Source: Sabellastarte sp. h YS-2021 (Eukaryota > Annelida > Polychaeta > Sabellida > Sabellidae). From it: DNA of 64,000 nt. Under the pieces are notes generated by a model. That model saw only the letters and a list, made by a program, of their open reading frames with translations. It was not told where the DNA came from and did not search any database. A program made the position numbers and the translations under genes. The DNA lies in NCBI GenBank assembly GCA_964017235.1, contig OZ024930.1, positions 24,184,614 to 24,248,613 of the forward strand, in the 5' to 3' direction. Shown here one piece after another: positions 21,640 through 33,674 of the stretch; positions within the stretch are counted from its first letter, which is position 1; every line of letters begins with the position of its first letter.

Positions 21640-22100
21640 TACAATAATGTCCTACAAATTTCCAATAATTTCCAAACAAATCAGAAGTCTCAAAATGTCA
21701 CAATAAAAGCAAGCTTTTTAAAATGACCTACAGTAAATGTCAAAATTTGTAAACCCTCAGATTTAAATTAATTTATTTTAGAAAAATATTTACAACTTTG
21801 AAAGTTTCTGAAGTGTCAAAATATTTTTATAACTTTTAAAGTTTCTTAAAGGTAAATGGTCAAATCTAAAGGTAAAAATCATTTTAGAAATGTCAAAGTT
21901 TCTCAAACAGCAAACTTTTTTCCAATTTTAGAAATTTCTGTTCAAATAGTGTTAAAATATTTCATAGTTATTATAAAAGTCTAAGTTTTTTTCAAATCTG
22001 AGGAATTTCTGTAAGGTCAAATTATTTTTAAAAATTTCCAAATTTCTTAAGATTGTATGTTTTTTAAAGTTTCAAAACTTTTTAAAGGCCAGCTAAAGTT
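21640..22100. repeat. Degenerate AT-rich repeat stretch
   Basis: Loose repetition of text like AAATGTCAAAATTTCT and AAAGTTTCTTAAAG in many variants, with no fixed period. No coding potential. Confidence 0.45.
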
Positions 22101-23067
22101 TCTTTTTTAAATTCAAAGTTTCACTCACTCACTTTCCAGTGTCTTGTCCTGCTGTGTTCTGGGTTTGTTCTGCCGTGTTGAAACTGAATCTGTGATTCGG
22201 AGACTTTTTTTTGACCCGTCAGAGTCAGACATGATCAAGAGTTATAGAGGGTAAGTGAAATATCAAGATGTTTGATATTTTGCCAACCCACCACATCAAG
22301 CCAGGAAAGCATACCCGACCCAAACTGACTGTAAACAATGCAACTGACTCTCCGTAAAACCTTAGCAGCCAAAGAGAGAGCTCCAGTGGAGCAGCCCTAT
22401 TAGAGAGTTTGTATACAACCGATTCACTTCTGAGAAAAATTTGGATGTGCTGTCATGCTGTTATCATGCATTTTACCTTAAATATCTGTGCCAATATAGC
22501 ACATACTTTTATGAAATAAAACTTTAATTAACCTGTCTGCAAAATTTTATGACAAATAATTTTCTTGTAGCTCTACATTTCAGCTGTACCATATAAGTTA
22601 CTTAATTGTACTGTTTTGTATATTTATACTCATTGCAACATCTTGTTATGCTACAGCAACACAAGGCTATTTTACCTAATATCCCAGTCTCTCTTGTGCC
22701 TGACAGTGGTCATCCAAGCGACTGTGTATATATTAAATAATTAAATCTGAAATTATGGGTCTTCGATTTTTTTGTATCCAGAGAGTGGTATAATCAATCT
22801 AAAAATTTAATGGGATCTACGTTAGAGCAAGACCCATCTACTCGTATATTTCATAAAGACCAAACCAATAGTATTTGTGTCATCCTATTAGAAACAAACA
22901 AATAGGCAAAGATTCATGAATTTAATACCTACACGACAGTGGTAATTAGCTTGACAATACTGTCTGTGTCTTTCTGTGTTCATATGGTATTGTGTTTTGT
23001 AGGTACACTGCCAGTAGCTTTTTACATTATTATTCAGTTGCATATAAGTCATTAATATAACCAATAC

Positions 23068-23152
23068 CTTAAGAGCGTCACTGGGGTCAATGCAAGAATC
23101 CAAAGTTACATTTTGACATCCCCTTGCAACCAACTCCACATCAACGGTAATC
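23068..23152 (-). CDS. Ly6-like gene exon 4: RGC finger segment
   Basis: Minus-strand exon of 85 bp with a strong acceptor (TCTCTTTTTTCAG) and a GTATTG donor at 23067-23062. It completes a Gly codon and encodes 28 residues. These include ELVARGCQNVTLDSC, which gives Cys 6 and 7; RGC before the last finger is typical of Ly6/Quiver proteins. NVT is a potential N-glycosylation site. It ends after AAG in phase 0, matching the phase of all three candidate terminal exons downstream at 20.5, 9.7 and 6.5 kb. The alternative frame from the acceptor hits a stop at once. Confidence 0.85.
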
Positions 23153-25650
23153 CTGAAAAAAGAGAGTTACGATCACAACCAAAAAAAACACTACCACAGT
23201 GCTTATCTTCCACCTGGTATAAAGCAGTGTAGGTAGTCTGACCGTGAAACAGTGTTTAAAGCTTAAGGAGCAATAATAAGGGAGATAAAAGACATTTTTA
23301 ATATGATGATGTAACTGAGCCTTGAAGCAGGGGTCAAAGATAAAAATCGACACCTGCAGAATATTCACAGATCATGATTTCATTAGCATTTCGTTGTTAA
23401 CGTGGCCACATGACCTTAAAGAAAAGGTCAAAGGTAAAATTTGACACTTGCTAAACATTTACAGACTATGTTTCCTTGGAGGTTGCTTCAACATGTTGAA
23501 GCTCTAGAACCAATAATAAGAGAGATACAAGGCCTTTCAAACATGACGACCCCCATTTGAAATTAAACATGTGAAATGGGGAGCAAATTTGTTTACAGAC
23601 ATTTTGTGCATAGCCATAAATCTCTGTGCAAATTTGGTGAACACATTTTTATGATGAAAGAGATACAAAAAATGTGTACAATTCTCACTAATGGATGCAC
23701 ACACGCATGCACACATGGAAGGATTTTCATAATCTCCTCATCCAGGTTAGATATTTTTGTCAGTGCTCCAACAACTTGCTGTTTAGTTAGTTGGAATTAC
23801 AAGTGTGAATGTACATTCCCCCAAAAGTAGAGTTTTTTCACAATATAATATGTCAGGCATTACGTTAATTTTATTTGTTAGACTTTGTTCAAATTAATGT
23901 TAGACATGCGTCTGATATAGTCAATCAGTTTTTAAAATTTGGTGACAAAGTTTGTTTTTTTAAGATGACAGCCAGTGGAAAATTTTCTTTTTTTTCAGAA
24001 TTGCTAAATTATTACCAATCACACCATTGGTTATCTTTTTGAAAAGCAGAAACTATTTTGAATTTGGTATGGATATTTACTAACATTATTTGTTTCCAAA
24101 ATATTTATTGATGTTATTTGGCATTTTTTACACAATCAGAAACTATTTTCAAGATAGTAAGGCTATAAATATAAGCTATTTTCAAACTGGTAGACTATTG
24201 ACATTTGGTGATGGCATTTGGTACTTTGTATGAGAACAAACTGTTTTCAAGATGGTAAGGGTGTTTAGTCATTGCGCTTTGCTGATTTCTTTTATAAAGA
24301 AGGACCTTTTCTCAAGGTGGTGTAAGAACATTTGTTGATGATATTTAGTTACTCTTTGCAGGGGAAAAAACATTTTCAAGATGGTAAAAAGATTTGTTTC
24401 GGGTATTTGTGCTTATTCTAGAGGATCAGAAATTAGTTTCAAGATAATATTTTGTTTCTCAAGAGTGATCCAAAATAGTGTCCAGCAGGCAACTGACAAG
24501 TTAGACCAGTTGTCAATAGAATCACTTTATAGTTTAAGTATTTCTGTTACACTACACTGAGGAGAAAAATCAATGAACAAAAATGTAAAATATAGAGTAA
24601 GAAATCAAAAATTCGCCACATATCTGAAATTCGCCACATGTGAAGATACTAATAAAATAAATGAATTGTGCTGAGATTTGTTGAATGTATAGTATATTAA
24701 GGCTTTTTGAACTAAAAAAATACCAATTTTTAGACAAAAACATCATTTTCGTCATAAAATTAACAAAGGTTTTTGAGGTGGCGAATTTTAGATTCCTGGC
24801 GAATTTTAGATTTCTTACTCTACTAGTAATTTAAATATTTAAATACCCACTCTGAACTGGAAAAAATGTTTTAACAAGAATGAAAGTTAAATACTAAACA
24901 GACGTATGCACATATATACACCAAATTCTTTTTCTCCATAATATATAGCCATAGACCTTGGTTCCTGAATCAGACTCGGTGATCGCAACAGCACAAAAAC
25001 AGACCTCAAATTCCAATATACAGTGAAAAAAGGGTCAAGCAACACAGTGAATACCAGGCAATATTGAAACTCAGGTGTGTATGCCTTTGTGGAGAGATTA
25101 ACTTGAACATTCTTTCTGGAAGAAGCAATAGAAGGCACCTTTTAACCTTTTCAATAAGAGCACTGCAAACTGTGAGAGCATCAAAAGGAAAGCTATAACC
25201 AGATATATGAGTATATGTATGAAACATTAGTACAATAAGAAAAACTGCACCTGGTGTCAAAAGAACTACTGTAAGAGAGATGTGAAGCAAAACACATGTG
25301 AAAACCAGTGTGAAGAAAGTTATAAACAAATGTGGCACTTTTAAATGATTAAGGTTCACTTTTCACAGGATTTTCAGCATTTAGGATCAAAGGAATTCTG
25401 AATGTTGCAACCAACTGTAGTCAAAACAAACACAGAAGAAGATTAAATTCTAAACTCAATAACCTCTCCATCACTGAGGCCTCATCAACTAATATACTCC
25501 CGTTCCTGTGTCTGATATTATACAGTGGACTAGTGATTAGTGTAATATTATTATTTGTAAGACTTATTTTTACACTCTTGAATGTTTATTAGTGTTATCA
25601 TGTACAGACTCTGAAAGTATTCAACATGTTTAAAAATCAATTGAATGTTA
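23153..25650. other. Intron with a degenerate tandem repeat
   Basis: Between 24040 and 24450 a motif close to TTTTCAAGATGGTAAGG followed by ATTTGTTGATG-like text recurs four to five times at roughly 65-110 bp intervals with heavy divergence. No other gene is seen. The 25006-25359 minus-strand open frame is hydrophobic low-information sequence and not called. Confidence 0.45.
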
Positions 25651-25699
25651 CTATATCAGTTTTCTAATTCTAATAATATTTTTGTAGCACTTAATCTTC

Positions 25700-27400
25700 A
25701 TCTAAAGACAGACTCCAGATGCACCAAACAGAGAAAGCAGAAAACTATAATCGTTTACCTGAGACATAATAACTTTCAGTACCATGGAGAGAAACCAGTA
25801 AAAGCAGAAATTATGTTGAATATGCTTGTTCAAAGAGATAGGTTTTGAGCATCTTTCTGAATGAGCATCATAAGCAAAGCTAAGGCCAAAATGCTTAGAA
25901 TACTTATATACTGAAGTGGCAAACTGTGGGACCTCAATGAACACACCATAAGCTTGGCTTTTACATTTGTTATATACACTATGTCTAGGTACAACATATT
26001 CTGGATAATCACTATGCAGGAACTTGTACACCAGGAAGACAGTCTCGAACATGGAACCGTGTTCCAGTCACAAAACGGTTAGCAAGACATTCCTGGGACT
26101 CGTGAGAAGGGAGTGCACTTTCGGGATCAGACCATAATGCAAAAAGTAAGACCTGACACAGTTTCTTTGAACCCTGAGCATTTTCACTGACAAGATTTCT
26201 GAAGTAATTAGGTTTATCATTGTTTACTAATTAATTGCAACGGGCAATCTGCTAACACAGTCTAGCTCGATTTTATGGTGATTTATCTTTGCACCATATG
26301 TATTTGAACTGGCGCCTGACAACCTTTGTCAGAACATAAGAATCTGACAGCCATTAAGAAGGGCCGTTGATGAAAGTGAGAGACACCTTAGGAGTGTGTT
26401 TGTCAGGCAAATCATCTGAGAAATTTGTATATTGCTCGTAAGGAAACACTAGCAGTCTTACCAAGGCATTTAACAAATAATCAACTGGCCAGGTCACTCC
26501 ACAATCTATAATTTTTTATCTTGCTATACCTCCGAAAGATAACATTTTATGACCTGGGTACAGAAGGGTTGGTAAAATCAAGCTTACCAAGCACCAGGGC
26601 ATGATCTGAGATAAATTCACTGGCAAGAACATTTAAAACATCACTGGAATCAGCAGGAGTGAGGATGAGATGAAGAATGTGTCAATGTAGGTGGGTTGGT
26701 TTATGAACAACCCTGGAGGTTGTACCAACGTGTATGTTGAGGTCATCGCATATCAAGAAATGTTGGCTCACTGAAGACAGGCACTCAAATAGATTGAAAA
26801 ACTCATCGCAGAATGCATCAGAGCTTAAACCAGGTGGCAGATAAAGACAATCTATAACAAAAGCTGGAGAACCAATGGTAATTGCAATATTTTCTAAGGA
26901 TTTATAGGAAGGACTATCAACTTTTTTAAATGGATGTTATGAGTTACCAAAAAACATCCCCACGAAGACCATAAGAATGAGGTCTGTGACACAATTTATA
27001 TTAAAGTGGTGTTATTGAACGAAGCAAACTATCAGTGTCAGTGGGTTGTATGAGTGTTTCTGCAATCACAAGTTGGTTTAATGACCAAGAAGACACAGTG
27101 TCTGCATAGTGGTGCCTTTATTTCTGACAGAACGACAGTTCATCACACTAAAGGAGACCAAACAAGGATTTAGAGAAACATCTCCACATAATAAAAGTAG
27201 GAATATTTTTCACATTATGGCAACAACTTGCTGCCTGAAAGAATGGGGGAGCAAAGGACTAGAAACACGAGTAATCTTTAAGACATAGACCTCTGTACCT
27301 TGGTGTGATATGTTTATGAAGCAAAGACCAAATAAAATCAGACAATACAAAGAGTACATTTCTGAGCATGGGAAGTGAGCATACTCTGGCAGGACCGCAG
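25700..27400 (-). pseudogene. CR1/L2-like LINE relic with RT deleted
   Basis: On the minus strand an apurinic-type endonuclease remnant lies at about 27350-26560. It reads LYLPPGLSSDAFCDEFFNLF, then FLICDDLNIHV (the GDFN box decayed to DDLN), then LASEFISDHALV. At 26052-25850 the last part of ORF2 appears (VYKFLHSDYPEYV, HFGLSFAYDA). The RT domain that should lie between is missing, so this is an internally deleted copy. Stops and frameshifts are frequent. Confidence 0.75.
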
Positions 27401-28238
27401 GAGTCTTACCAGGTTAGGCATTAAAAGCTCATTCCTCACAGTGTTGACAGTCAAGCCTAAGTCCATTGTTGAATACTTACAACTGATCTATTCACTCACG
27501 AAGCAACTGCAACTTTTCCTTTGGGTATTATAACTCATCATGTTACAATTTGTTATTTCGGTGTTGTTACTAATCATGTTAAGAATATGTGTTGTCCTCT
27601 GATTACTCTACACGAATTTGTTGTGGTCTAACATTATGGTCTATTGTATAACAGTTTGGAACATATTACAATGCTGATACTGTGTGATTTATCTTTTCAG
27701 TCTGGGCAAATCTAATTTCTTTCTTCAGGTTTCTTTTTTTTTCAGTTTTTCCAGTACCACCTGTAAACTGAATACAACAAAAATAAACAAAATCCTGAAC
27801 TAAGAACTCATGCACTACCATATTATACAAAATACCAGCAAAAACACTTTTGAGATAGTTGGGGAGAAAATTGTCAGAGGGTATTGAGTGCATTAAATCT
27901 TGAACAAACAAAGGAATATAAAGGGCTGTACTTCACACTAGATAAATTCCAATTCAGAGTACAATGTTTAAAACAAATTGAACAGGAAATACAACCGGAA
28001 GAAAATTGTCCATAAACAAGATATAGACTATGATCGTACAAACAATTATTAAAGTCAGTTTAATATGTTTATTGCATAAAGCTATGAACATATCTAGGGT
28101 TTCTACATTACAGGGATGCTGCAGATTCGGTGACAATATCTTAGCAACCTTGTCAGCTGAAATAAAATTTAACCCACAAAAATGAAATGTTTAACTGCGC
28201 GACAAAACATTCCATGCAAAAATAAACAAAATACAGAC

Positions 28239-28306
28239 CCTAGATATATGACTGTCATGTCTCCAACCTCTTTGTAGCAGCTGCCAGAACATTCTTCAGT
28301 GGAAAT
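28239..28306 (-). CDS. Ly6-like gene exon 3: CSGSCYK finger segment
   Basis: A 68-bp minus-strand exon: acceptor ATTGTAG just above 28306, then 22 codons and two bases. The peptide ISTEECSGSCYKEVG carries the C-x3-C-x-K motif that Quiver/Sleepless-type Ly6 proteins have between the first and last fingers. It enters in phase 0, as exon 2 requires, and leaves after two bases, as exon 4 requires (GG plus G makes Gly). The donor is the weak sequence GTCTGT rather than GTAAGT. That is the least convincing splice site of the gene, but no other nearby GT keeps the phase. It lies about 1.1 kb from the large tyrosine-recombinase retroelement. Confidence 0.77.
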
Positions 28307-29423
28307 CTACAATATAAAGTGTTCTTTTCTGTTAACACTTGGTTGCATATTCAGAAGTCGTGAGAGAGACCCCTACCTTAAGGTCGAGAAGGACTGGCAT
28401 GTAAACGTGCCAAAAAGGTGGGAAATTTTAAAGGCATCCTGACCCTGGGGATCAGACAAGAGACCACCAGATTAAGCTTATCCCAATCATCTCCCAACCT
28501 CACTTGGAGTGTTCAGGACTTTTGTGTTTGACCTATATGATTTTAACATGATTTTAACAAAATTAGCAGAAACAGCAATAAGATTGCTTGCATTTGCATT
28601 ATTATCCATCTAGATTTCCTCCTAAACTCCACAATTTGAATTAATGGCGGGATCTTGAGGGACAGGGAGCAAAATCTCAAACTTATTTGTTATTCCTGAT
28701 TTTTTATTTTATTTCCAGATATATTTGGTGAAAATTTGATCCTGACATTAAAGTTTGAGAGAGTCAGAACCGAAATCGGGAATTTTTGGAACCTCCAATT
28801 AAGACCTTATCAACTTTGTAAATGTGCTCCAATATTAAGTTCATAAAAGCTGCATTCTAGCAGAATGGTTATGGAAAAAATATCTGCACCACATTGCCAT
28901 ACTGTACTATAATGATATTGGCAACTTCCAAGTGTTGACTTATATCACTCCTTCTTTTGACTTTATGTCTATTATTTTATATGTAATGCAAGCAAGTTAT
29001 TTTAATATTTGTGTTCATGTATGTTAATTATGTCTATATGTAGTTCTGGGTGTACAAGTTTGCTTGATGTGAATTATATTTCTTGCTTTACTAGTTATAA
29101 CTATTAATAGTATCTGTTCTTCAATTATTCTCTTTTAGTAATCTCATTATTTATCACTGAATAACATTAATGATATTGTTAGACCATAAAATGGCCATTT
29201 GTGTCCCTTCATCCTCTGTTGAGCTTGTATTAGTTTCTTTTTGTTTATTTTTGGTAACTTTTTCTCCATAACAAATCAATTAATATTTAATGTATTTTAT
29301 TAAATGTATCTTTTGGGACATAATACCAAGCCTTATATAAAAATTATTATTAATTTTTTTTTTTTTTTTTGGGGGGGGGGGGAATTTGAAGCAGACATTT
29401 CTAAATTTGATATTGGAAAAGAA
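28307..29423. other. Intronic sequence; poly-T/poly-G run at the edge of the YR element
   Basis: AT-rich with no gene seen. A T-run then G-run at about 29355-29383 precedes text that may continue the LINE relic found on the other side of the large insertion (see 45480-46040). Confidence 0.5.
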
Positions 29424-29604
29424 TGGGAAGGTGACATCTTGGGTGCCACCTTATTCAGTGGCAGTATGTTTCAGTAATTCTTGTTGAAAATGTGATTGGT
29501 TACCTTTGACCCAGTTTCCCATAGTTTTCCTGCTAATTCTTATTTAACCTCAGTTTAAAACTATAACTTGAAGAGACTACACGGCATTTTAAACTCAAAC
29601 TGTT
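29424..29604 (+). repeat. Split direct repeat A1 (left end)
   Basis: Begins TGGGAAGGTGACATC and ends at CAAACTGTTTT. About 90% alike to A2 at 43375-43556. Its first base marks the left end of the retroelement. Confidence 0.88.
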
Positions 29605-29709
29605 TTAGCTTTATTTTATACTGGAAACTTTTACAAGTTTTATATCAAAAGATCTGTGCAATGAACAGTGAATGTTCTGGACTATGAATACTGATACGTT
29701 TGTGATGAT

Positions 29710-29854
29710 CCTGTGTTGAGTCTACTCGACAGCTTCATGCTTACTTGCCATAGTTGAAAGGGACGGTCTAACCTAATTCCTTGCATTATAGGCATTCATG
29801 GTCGAGTTTATGGCAAGCATGCATCAAACTGTTTAGCTTAAGCCTCAACACAGG
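29710..29854. promoter_or_regulatory. 145-bp imperfect hairpin in the 5' leader of the YR element
   Basis: CCTGTGTTGAG (29710-29720) pairs with CTCAACACAGG (29844-29854). Inside it, CATGCTTACTTGCCATA pairs with TATGGCAAGCATG (29809-29821) with a four-base bulge. It lies between A1 and the first ATG of gag, so it would be in the leader RNA. Function unknown. Confidence 0.6.
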
Positions 29855-29918
29855 TGCCTATTTATACTTTCAGTTTATAAAACAGTGACTATATTGTGAA
29901 AATATCATGTTATTAATC

Positions 29919-30856
29919 ATGGTTAAGACGTTTGATTGTGTAAAATGCGGAGGAAACCATGCACAACCAATCAACCATAATTGCAAAGAACTAAGATCAC
30001 CTGCTATGGAACCTGAAGGGGACACAAATTCCTTAATTTTAAAAGAACTTAAAAATCTGTCCAGCAGAATGACATAAATGGAAGACAAGGTCCAGTCGTT
30101 GGAAGTCACTAGATCTCCCAGTGTCAGTAACAGCAGCAGATCACCAGCATCCAGTATATCCAGCAGAAGGCACCAGGAAGATCAAGAAGAGGACCTAATA
30201 CTGCCATCATTGCACAGCCTCTGGACCTCCAAAGATATACAGGACCAGGTGGATGCTCGGATCGGGGATCTTCAAGCAGCCCCTGAAAAAGGCAGGTTAA
30301 AGTCCCAACATGCTGGATCTGAAACTGTATTTGTCAAAAGAGAGGTACCTTGGCCTCAAAACTTTATTCTAGGGGGTAGTACTAGGGCCAGAGTTAGTTA
30401 TGACAGTCTTTCCATGGGGCAATGGGTGTCAGGCTTTGCAACTATCATAAAGGACAAAAAAGATCCAAAAATTAAGCAAAACATGTTAGAATACCTCTCC
30501 GAGATAATGGAAGATAGCCATGATTTTGGTTGGGGTGTGGCAAAGCGGGCCCATGCTGTCCTCCTCTGCAGGCGGAGGAGGGCAGGCTGGATTGGTCTGA
30601 TACCATTAAAATTGATAGGGTTCGACGTGCTTATGCCCACAAGGTACAAAACATAAATCCTAGTGTACTTGGCACAAATTTAGGCAAAGACAACCCAACA
30701 CCCTGTAAGTTCTTCCAAAAAGTAACTTGTTCACATAAAGTTGATCACGAAAATAACAATCATTTGTATCTTCATGTTTACAGCTTCTGCTTTGCAACAG
30801 GCAAAAAGTACCCCCATGTACTAAACGACTGCAAAAAGAATGTAAAAAACGAGTAA
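29919..30856 (+). pseudogene. YR retroelement gag-like ORF (broken)
   Basis: Starts at ATG 29919 with MVKTFDCVKCGGNHAQPINH, a short Cys/His knuckle also found at the right end of the window. A TAA at 30075-30077 interrupts it; it reopens at once and runs to about 30570 (WPQNFILGGSTRARVSYDSL, QWVSGFATII, MLEYLSEIMEDSHDFGW). A frameshift in the GGCGGAGGAGGG stretch then moves the frame to one reading WSDTIKIDRVRRAYAHKV. It ends with a Cys/His cluster CKFFQKVTCSHKVDHENNNH...CFATGKKYPHVLNDC at 30856. These blocks are characteristic of gag proteins of YR retroelements. Confidence 0.8.
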
Positions 30857-30919
30857 GGCACTGTTTAGGCTTTGCAGTGCCTAAACAAAAAGTTTAAAGT
30901 GTAAAAATACAAAAGTCGG

Positions 30920-31225
30920 CTTGTTGTAAATAGTATTCTCAAAAATGTACAAAGTTTCAACTGGAAAACAGATTACAAAAGGTTTGCAGGACTGTCTTAT
31001 GCAGATGTTGTTAAAGGAAAAAATAGTGCCATTAGTACTTTGGGTATGTCCAAAAATGACTGGGTTGGTTCTCAAGTAAGGAGTACAACTTCTGCTCGAA
31101 CCTGTGTCCCCAAAACCCAAGTCAGAGCACTTGAACATTCAAAACCCCTGATGAAACCCTCAAATGCACATAGTACCTTAACAATCACAAGTCCTGTTAA
31201 AGGTATGCATGGCAAATCTGCAAAT
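30920..31225 (+). pseudogene. YR retroelement ORF2, N-terminal segment before the LINE insertion
   Basis: Open frame reading FAGLSYADVVKGKNSAIS and WVGSQVRST, stopping where the LINE begins. The remainder resumes at 37911 in the form SANHVDCADIQL. The 12 bases around AAATCTGCAAAT are present on both sides. No catalytic domain lies in this part. Confidence 0.6.
31214..31225. repeat. Target-site duplication of the LINE, left copy
   Basis: AAATCTGCAAAT, repeated at 37908-37919 directly after the LINE poly(A). The first three bases are ambiguous because they merge with the A-run on the right. Confidence 0.7.
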
Positions 31226-31439
31226 TCTGATAAAAATTCTGATAAAAATTTGTGGAATATGCAACAATGGAAAGGACAAAATAAACTTGGAATAGCATTG
31301 ATGAACATACGTAAGTCACTTGCTCACTAACTTCTGCTTTTGATTGAAATAATGAAATCCCTAAATAATGTTATTTCCTTTAACAATGTTTTCTCTTGAC
31401 TATGAAAGGGGCTGAAAATCAAAAATTAGATCACTTATT

Positions 31440-32300
31440 TTGCTATATAACCTATGTTATTATGTATCATGTTAGCATGTAAATTATGGCATTTAGTACT
31501 ATTGTTTTGGTTTTGAAGTATATGATATTAAAACTGCAGACTGTATTCATGCTAGTATTTAAACAACTTTTAATACTATTGTTTAAGTTTTGAGGTACAA
31601 TATATTAATACTGCAGTCTGTAGTTAACATTTAAACTATGGACAATTGTCCTATTGTTTTGGTTTTGAAGTACTTGACATTTAATACTATAATTACAGTT
31701 TTGAGGTACAATATATTAAAACTGCAGACTGTAGTTAGCATTTAAATTATGGATATTTAGTACTATTGTTTTGGTTTGAAGTACATGATATTAAAACTGC
31801 AGACTGTATTCATGTTAGTATTTAAATTATGAACATTTATTACTATAGTACAGTTTTGAGGTAAAATATATTAAAACTGCAGACTGAATTTTAGCAACGT
31901 ATTGCTAGTATAACTTTCTGATATTCATGTCGGCATTTAAATTATAGACATTTAATACTATTGTTTCAGTTTTAAGGAAAAAGATATTAAAACTGCAGAC
32001 TGTAGACAGCATTTAAATTATGGACATTTAGTACTATTGATTTCATTTTGAAGTATATTAAAACTACAGACTGTATTCATTTTAGTATTTAAATTATGGA
32101 CATTAATACTATTGTTACAGTTTTGAGGTACAATATATTAAAATTGCAGACTGTATTTTAGCAATGCATTACTAGTATAACTTTTCGTAGTGTTCTGATA
32201 CTCATGTTGGCACTTAAATTATGGATTTTTAATACTATTGTTTCAGTTTTGAGGAACAAGATACTAAAACTGCAGACTGTATTTTAGCAATGCATTGCTA
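31440..32300 (+). repeat. Higher-order tandem repeat in the LINE 5' region
   Basis: Nine copies of a core near ATATTAAAACTGCAGACTGTA, starting (at CTGCAG or its variant) at 31534, 31611, 31722, 31797, 31877, 31993, 32064, 32144 and 32270. Spacings of 77, 111, 75, 80, 116, 71, 80 and 126 bp show a three-part unit of about 265 bp. The position upstream of ORF2 recalls promoter monomers of L1-type elements; that function is inference. Confidence 0.8.
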
Positions 32301-33674
32301 ACATAATTTTTCGTAGTGATCGGATATTTAGTAGATCTGACATTCTTGTAAAGTGTGATTGATTGTCAAGGGATTGTCTAATGATACACGCTGAAAGTTA
32401 AAGAAAATAGAATACTTAATTTAATATATGTGTTGAGAGGCACTAAATCTTGATATTGGAATTTGTTGCTAATACAAAGTACTTTGGTAATAGATAAAGA
32501 GTAGCGATTTCAAGCCATTTCATTTAGCAACAAATAGTGACAAACATCTTATGCATTTCTACTTATAAACTCTACCTTGCATATGTAATTGAATACAAAG
32601 ATTGCTAGTTGGCCAAATAGAAATAATTAAATGTCTAATATTTTTCAAATGTACATGAATGGTCATTACAGCAAGTGAAATGAATATTGTTACACTCAAA
32701 TTGAAAACTCAAAGGCCAACAAAAGTTTATCTGTACTATATCTAGTGTCCAAATGTATGTGTTAAAATCTTAATTTCCAAATTGAGTATTTTAGCACAAG
32801 CTATCTATGAACTTACTATTACTGTTGAAACTAAATGGGATATAATATGAAACCTTCTGAACAGTCAAAAATTGTGTATGTTGTACATTTGTACATATAA
32901 CCCTTATTACCAATATGTCCTGGTATAAGATATGTAATATGTGTGTCAAACACCTCTACTATTTCTCAATTGTTATATGCTTATATTCCTGAAGAAAAAA
33001 ATATGCGTTCTGAATTGTCTTAAATGTTAATCTCTTGAACAAGAATTGCAGGAGTTATTTTGAATAGTTTATTAACCAATAGATGATTTCTTGTTTAAAG
33101 ATGTAGAATTTCAAGATTCACCTTTTAAGACATTCCTTTGCATTAAAAACAGAGTTGAATCCATAATGTACTCATGTATTAAATCTTAATTACTTTTTTT
33201 AACATCGTAGAATCATTCAACCCGCTCTGACTACTATGTTAAAGTAATGATTATATTTCTGGTTTTGAGTACTGTTACATGTTTTTAAGTTTTAAGTTAG
33301 TTTTAAGTTTGTTTTCAGTTTATGTGAGAAACATTAATTACCTTGAGTCCTAACTGGACTGGACACACATAATCATAAGAATATGGCTAATAAAAATAAA
33401 ATGGTTAAGTAGGTTAGAAACAACAAGTGTTCCACTTTTAGCAATTTATCTCTATGTTCTTTCTATTAAAATAGTTTCATGTCTTTCTTTAGTTCTTGTT
33501 TGTAAATATATTTTTGTTTTTGTTTTTTGTATTTCCTATATAGACACAAGTATAATTTTTTTATAATGTATCAGCTTGCCTCTGAAGTCATACACGCACA
33601 TACTTTTGTCACTCTATGTCAAATATTCAAGAAGAAAAGATTCATATTTTTGAAAATATTCAAATCTTATCAGA
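32301..33674 (+). other. LINE 5' region without ORF
   Basis: AT-rich non-coding sequence between the tandem repeat and ORF2. I find no remnant of an ORF1. Confidence 0.55.

Larger units (their letters stand above)
20585..22340 (+). mobile_element. PIF/Harbinger-like DNA transposon relic
   Basis: The start (CAGCTGAGTTTGGGATCAGGG at about 20593) is an imperfect inverted match to the end (ACCCGACCCAAACTGACTG near 22315-22335), and a decayed PIF/Harbinger transposase lies between. Exact ends and the 3-bp target duplication are not clear. Part of the 3' side (21640-22100) is AT-rich degenerate repeat text. Confidence 0.55.

Noticed and set aside
25006-25359. 117-codon hydrophobic minus-strand frame
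   Set aside because: No start context, no family motif and no splice signals; composition is what AT-rich DNA gives by chance.
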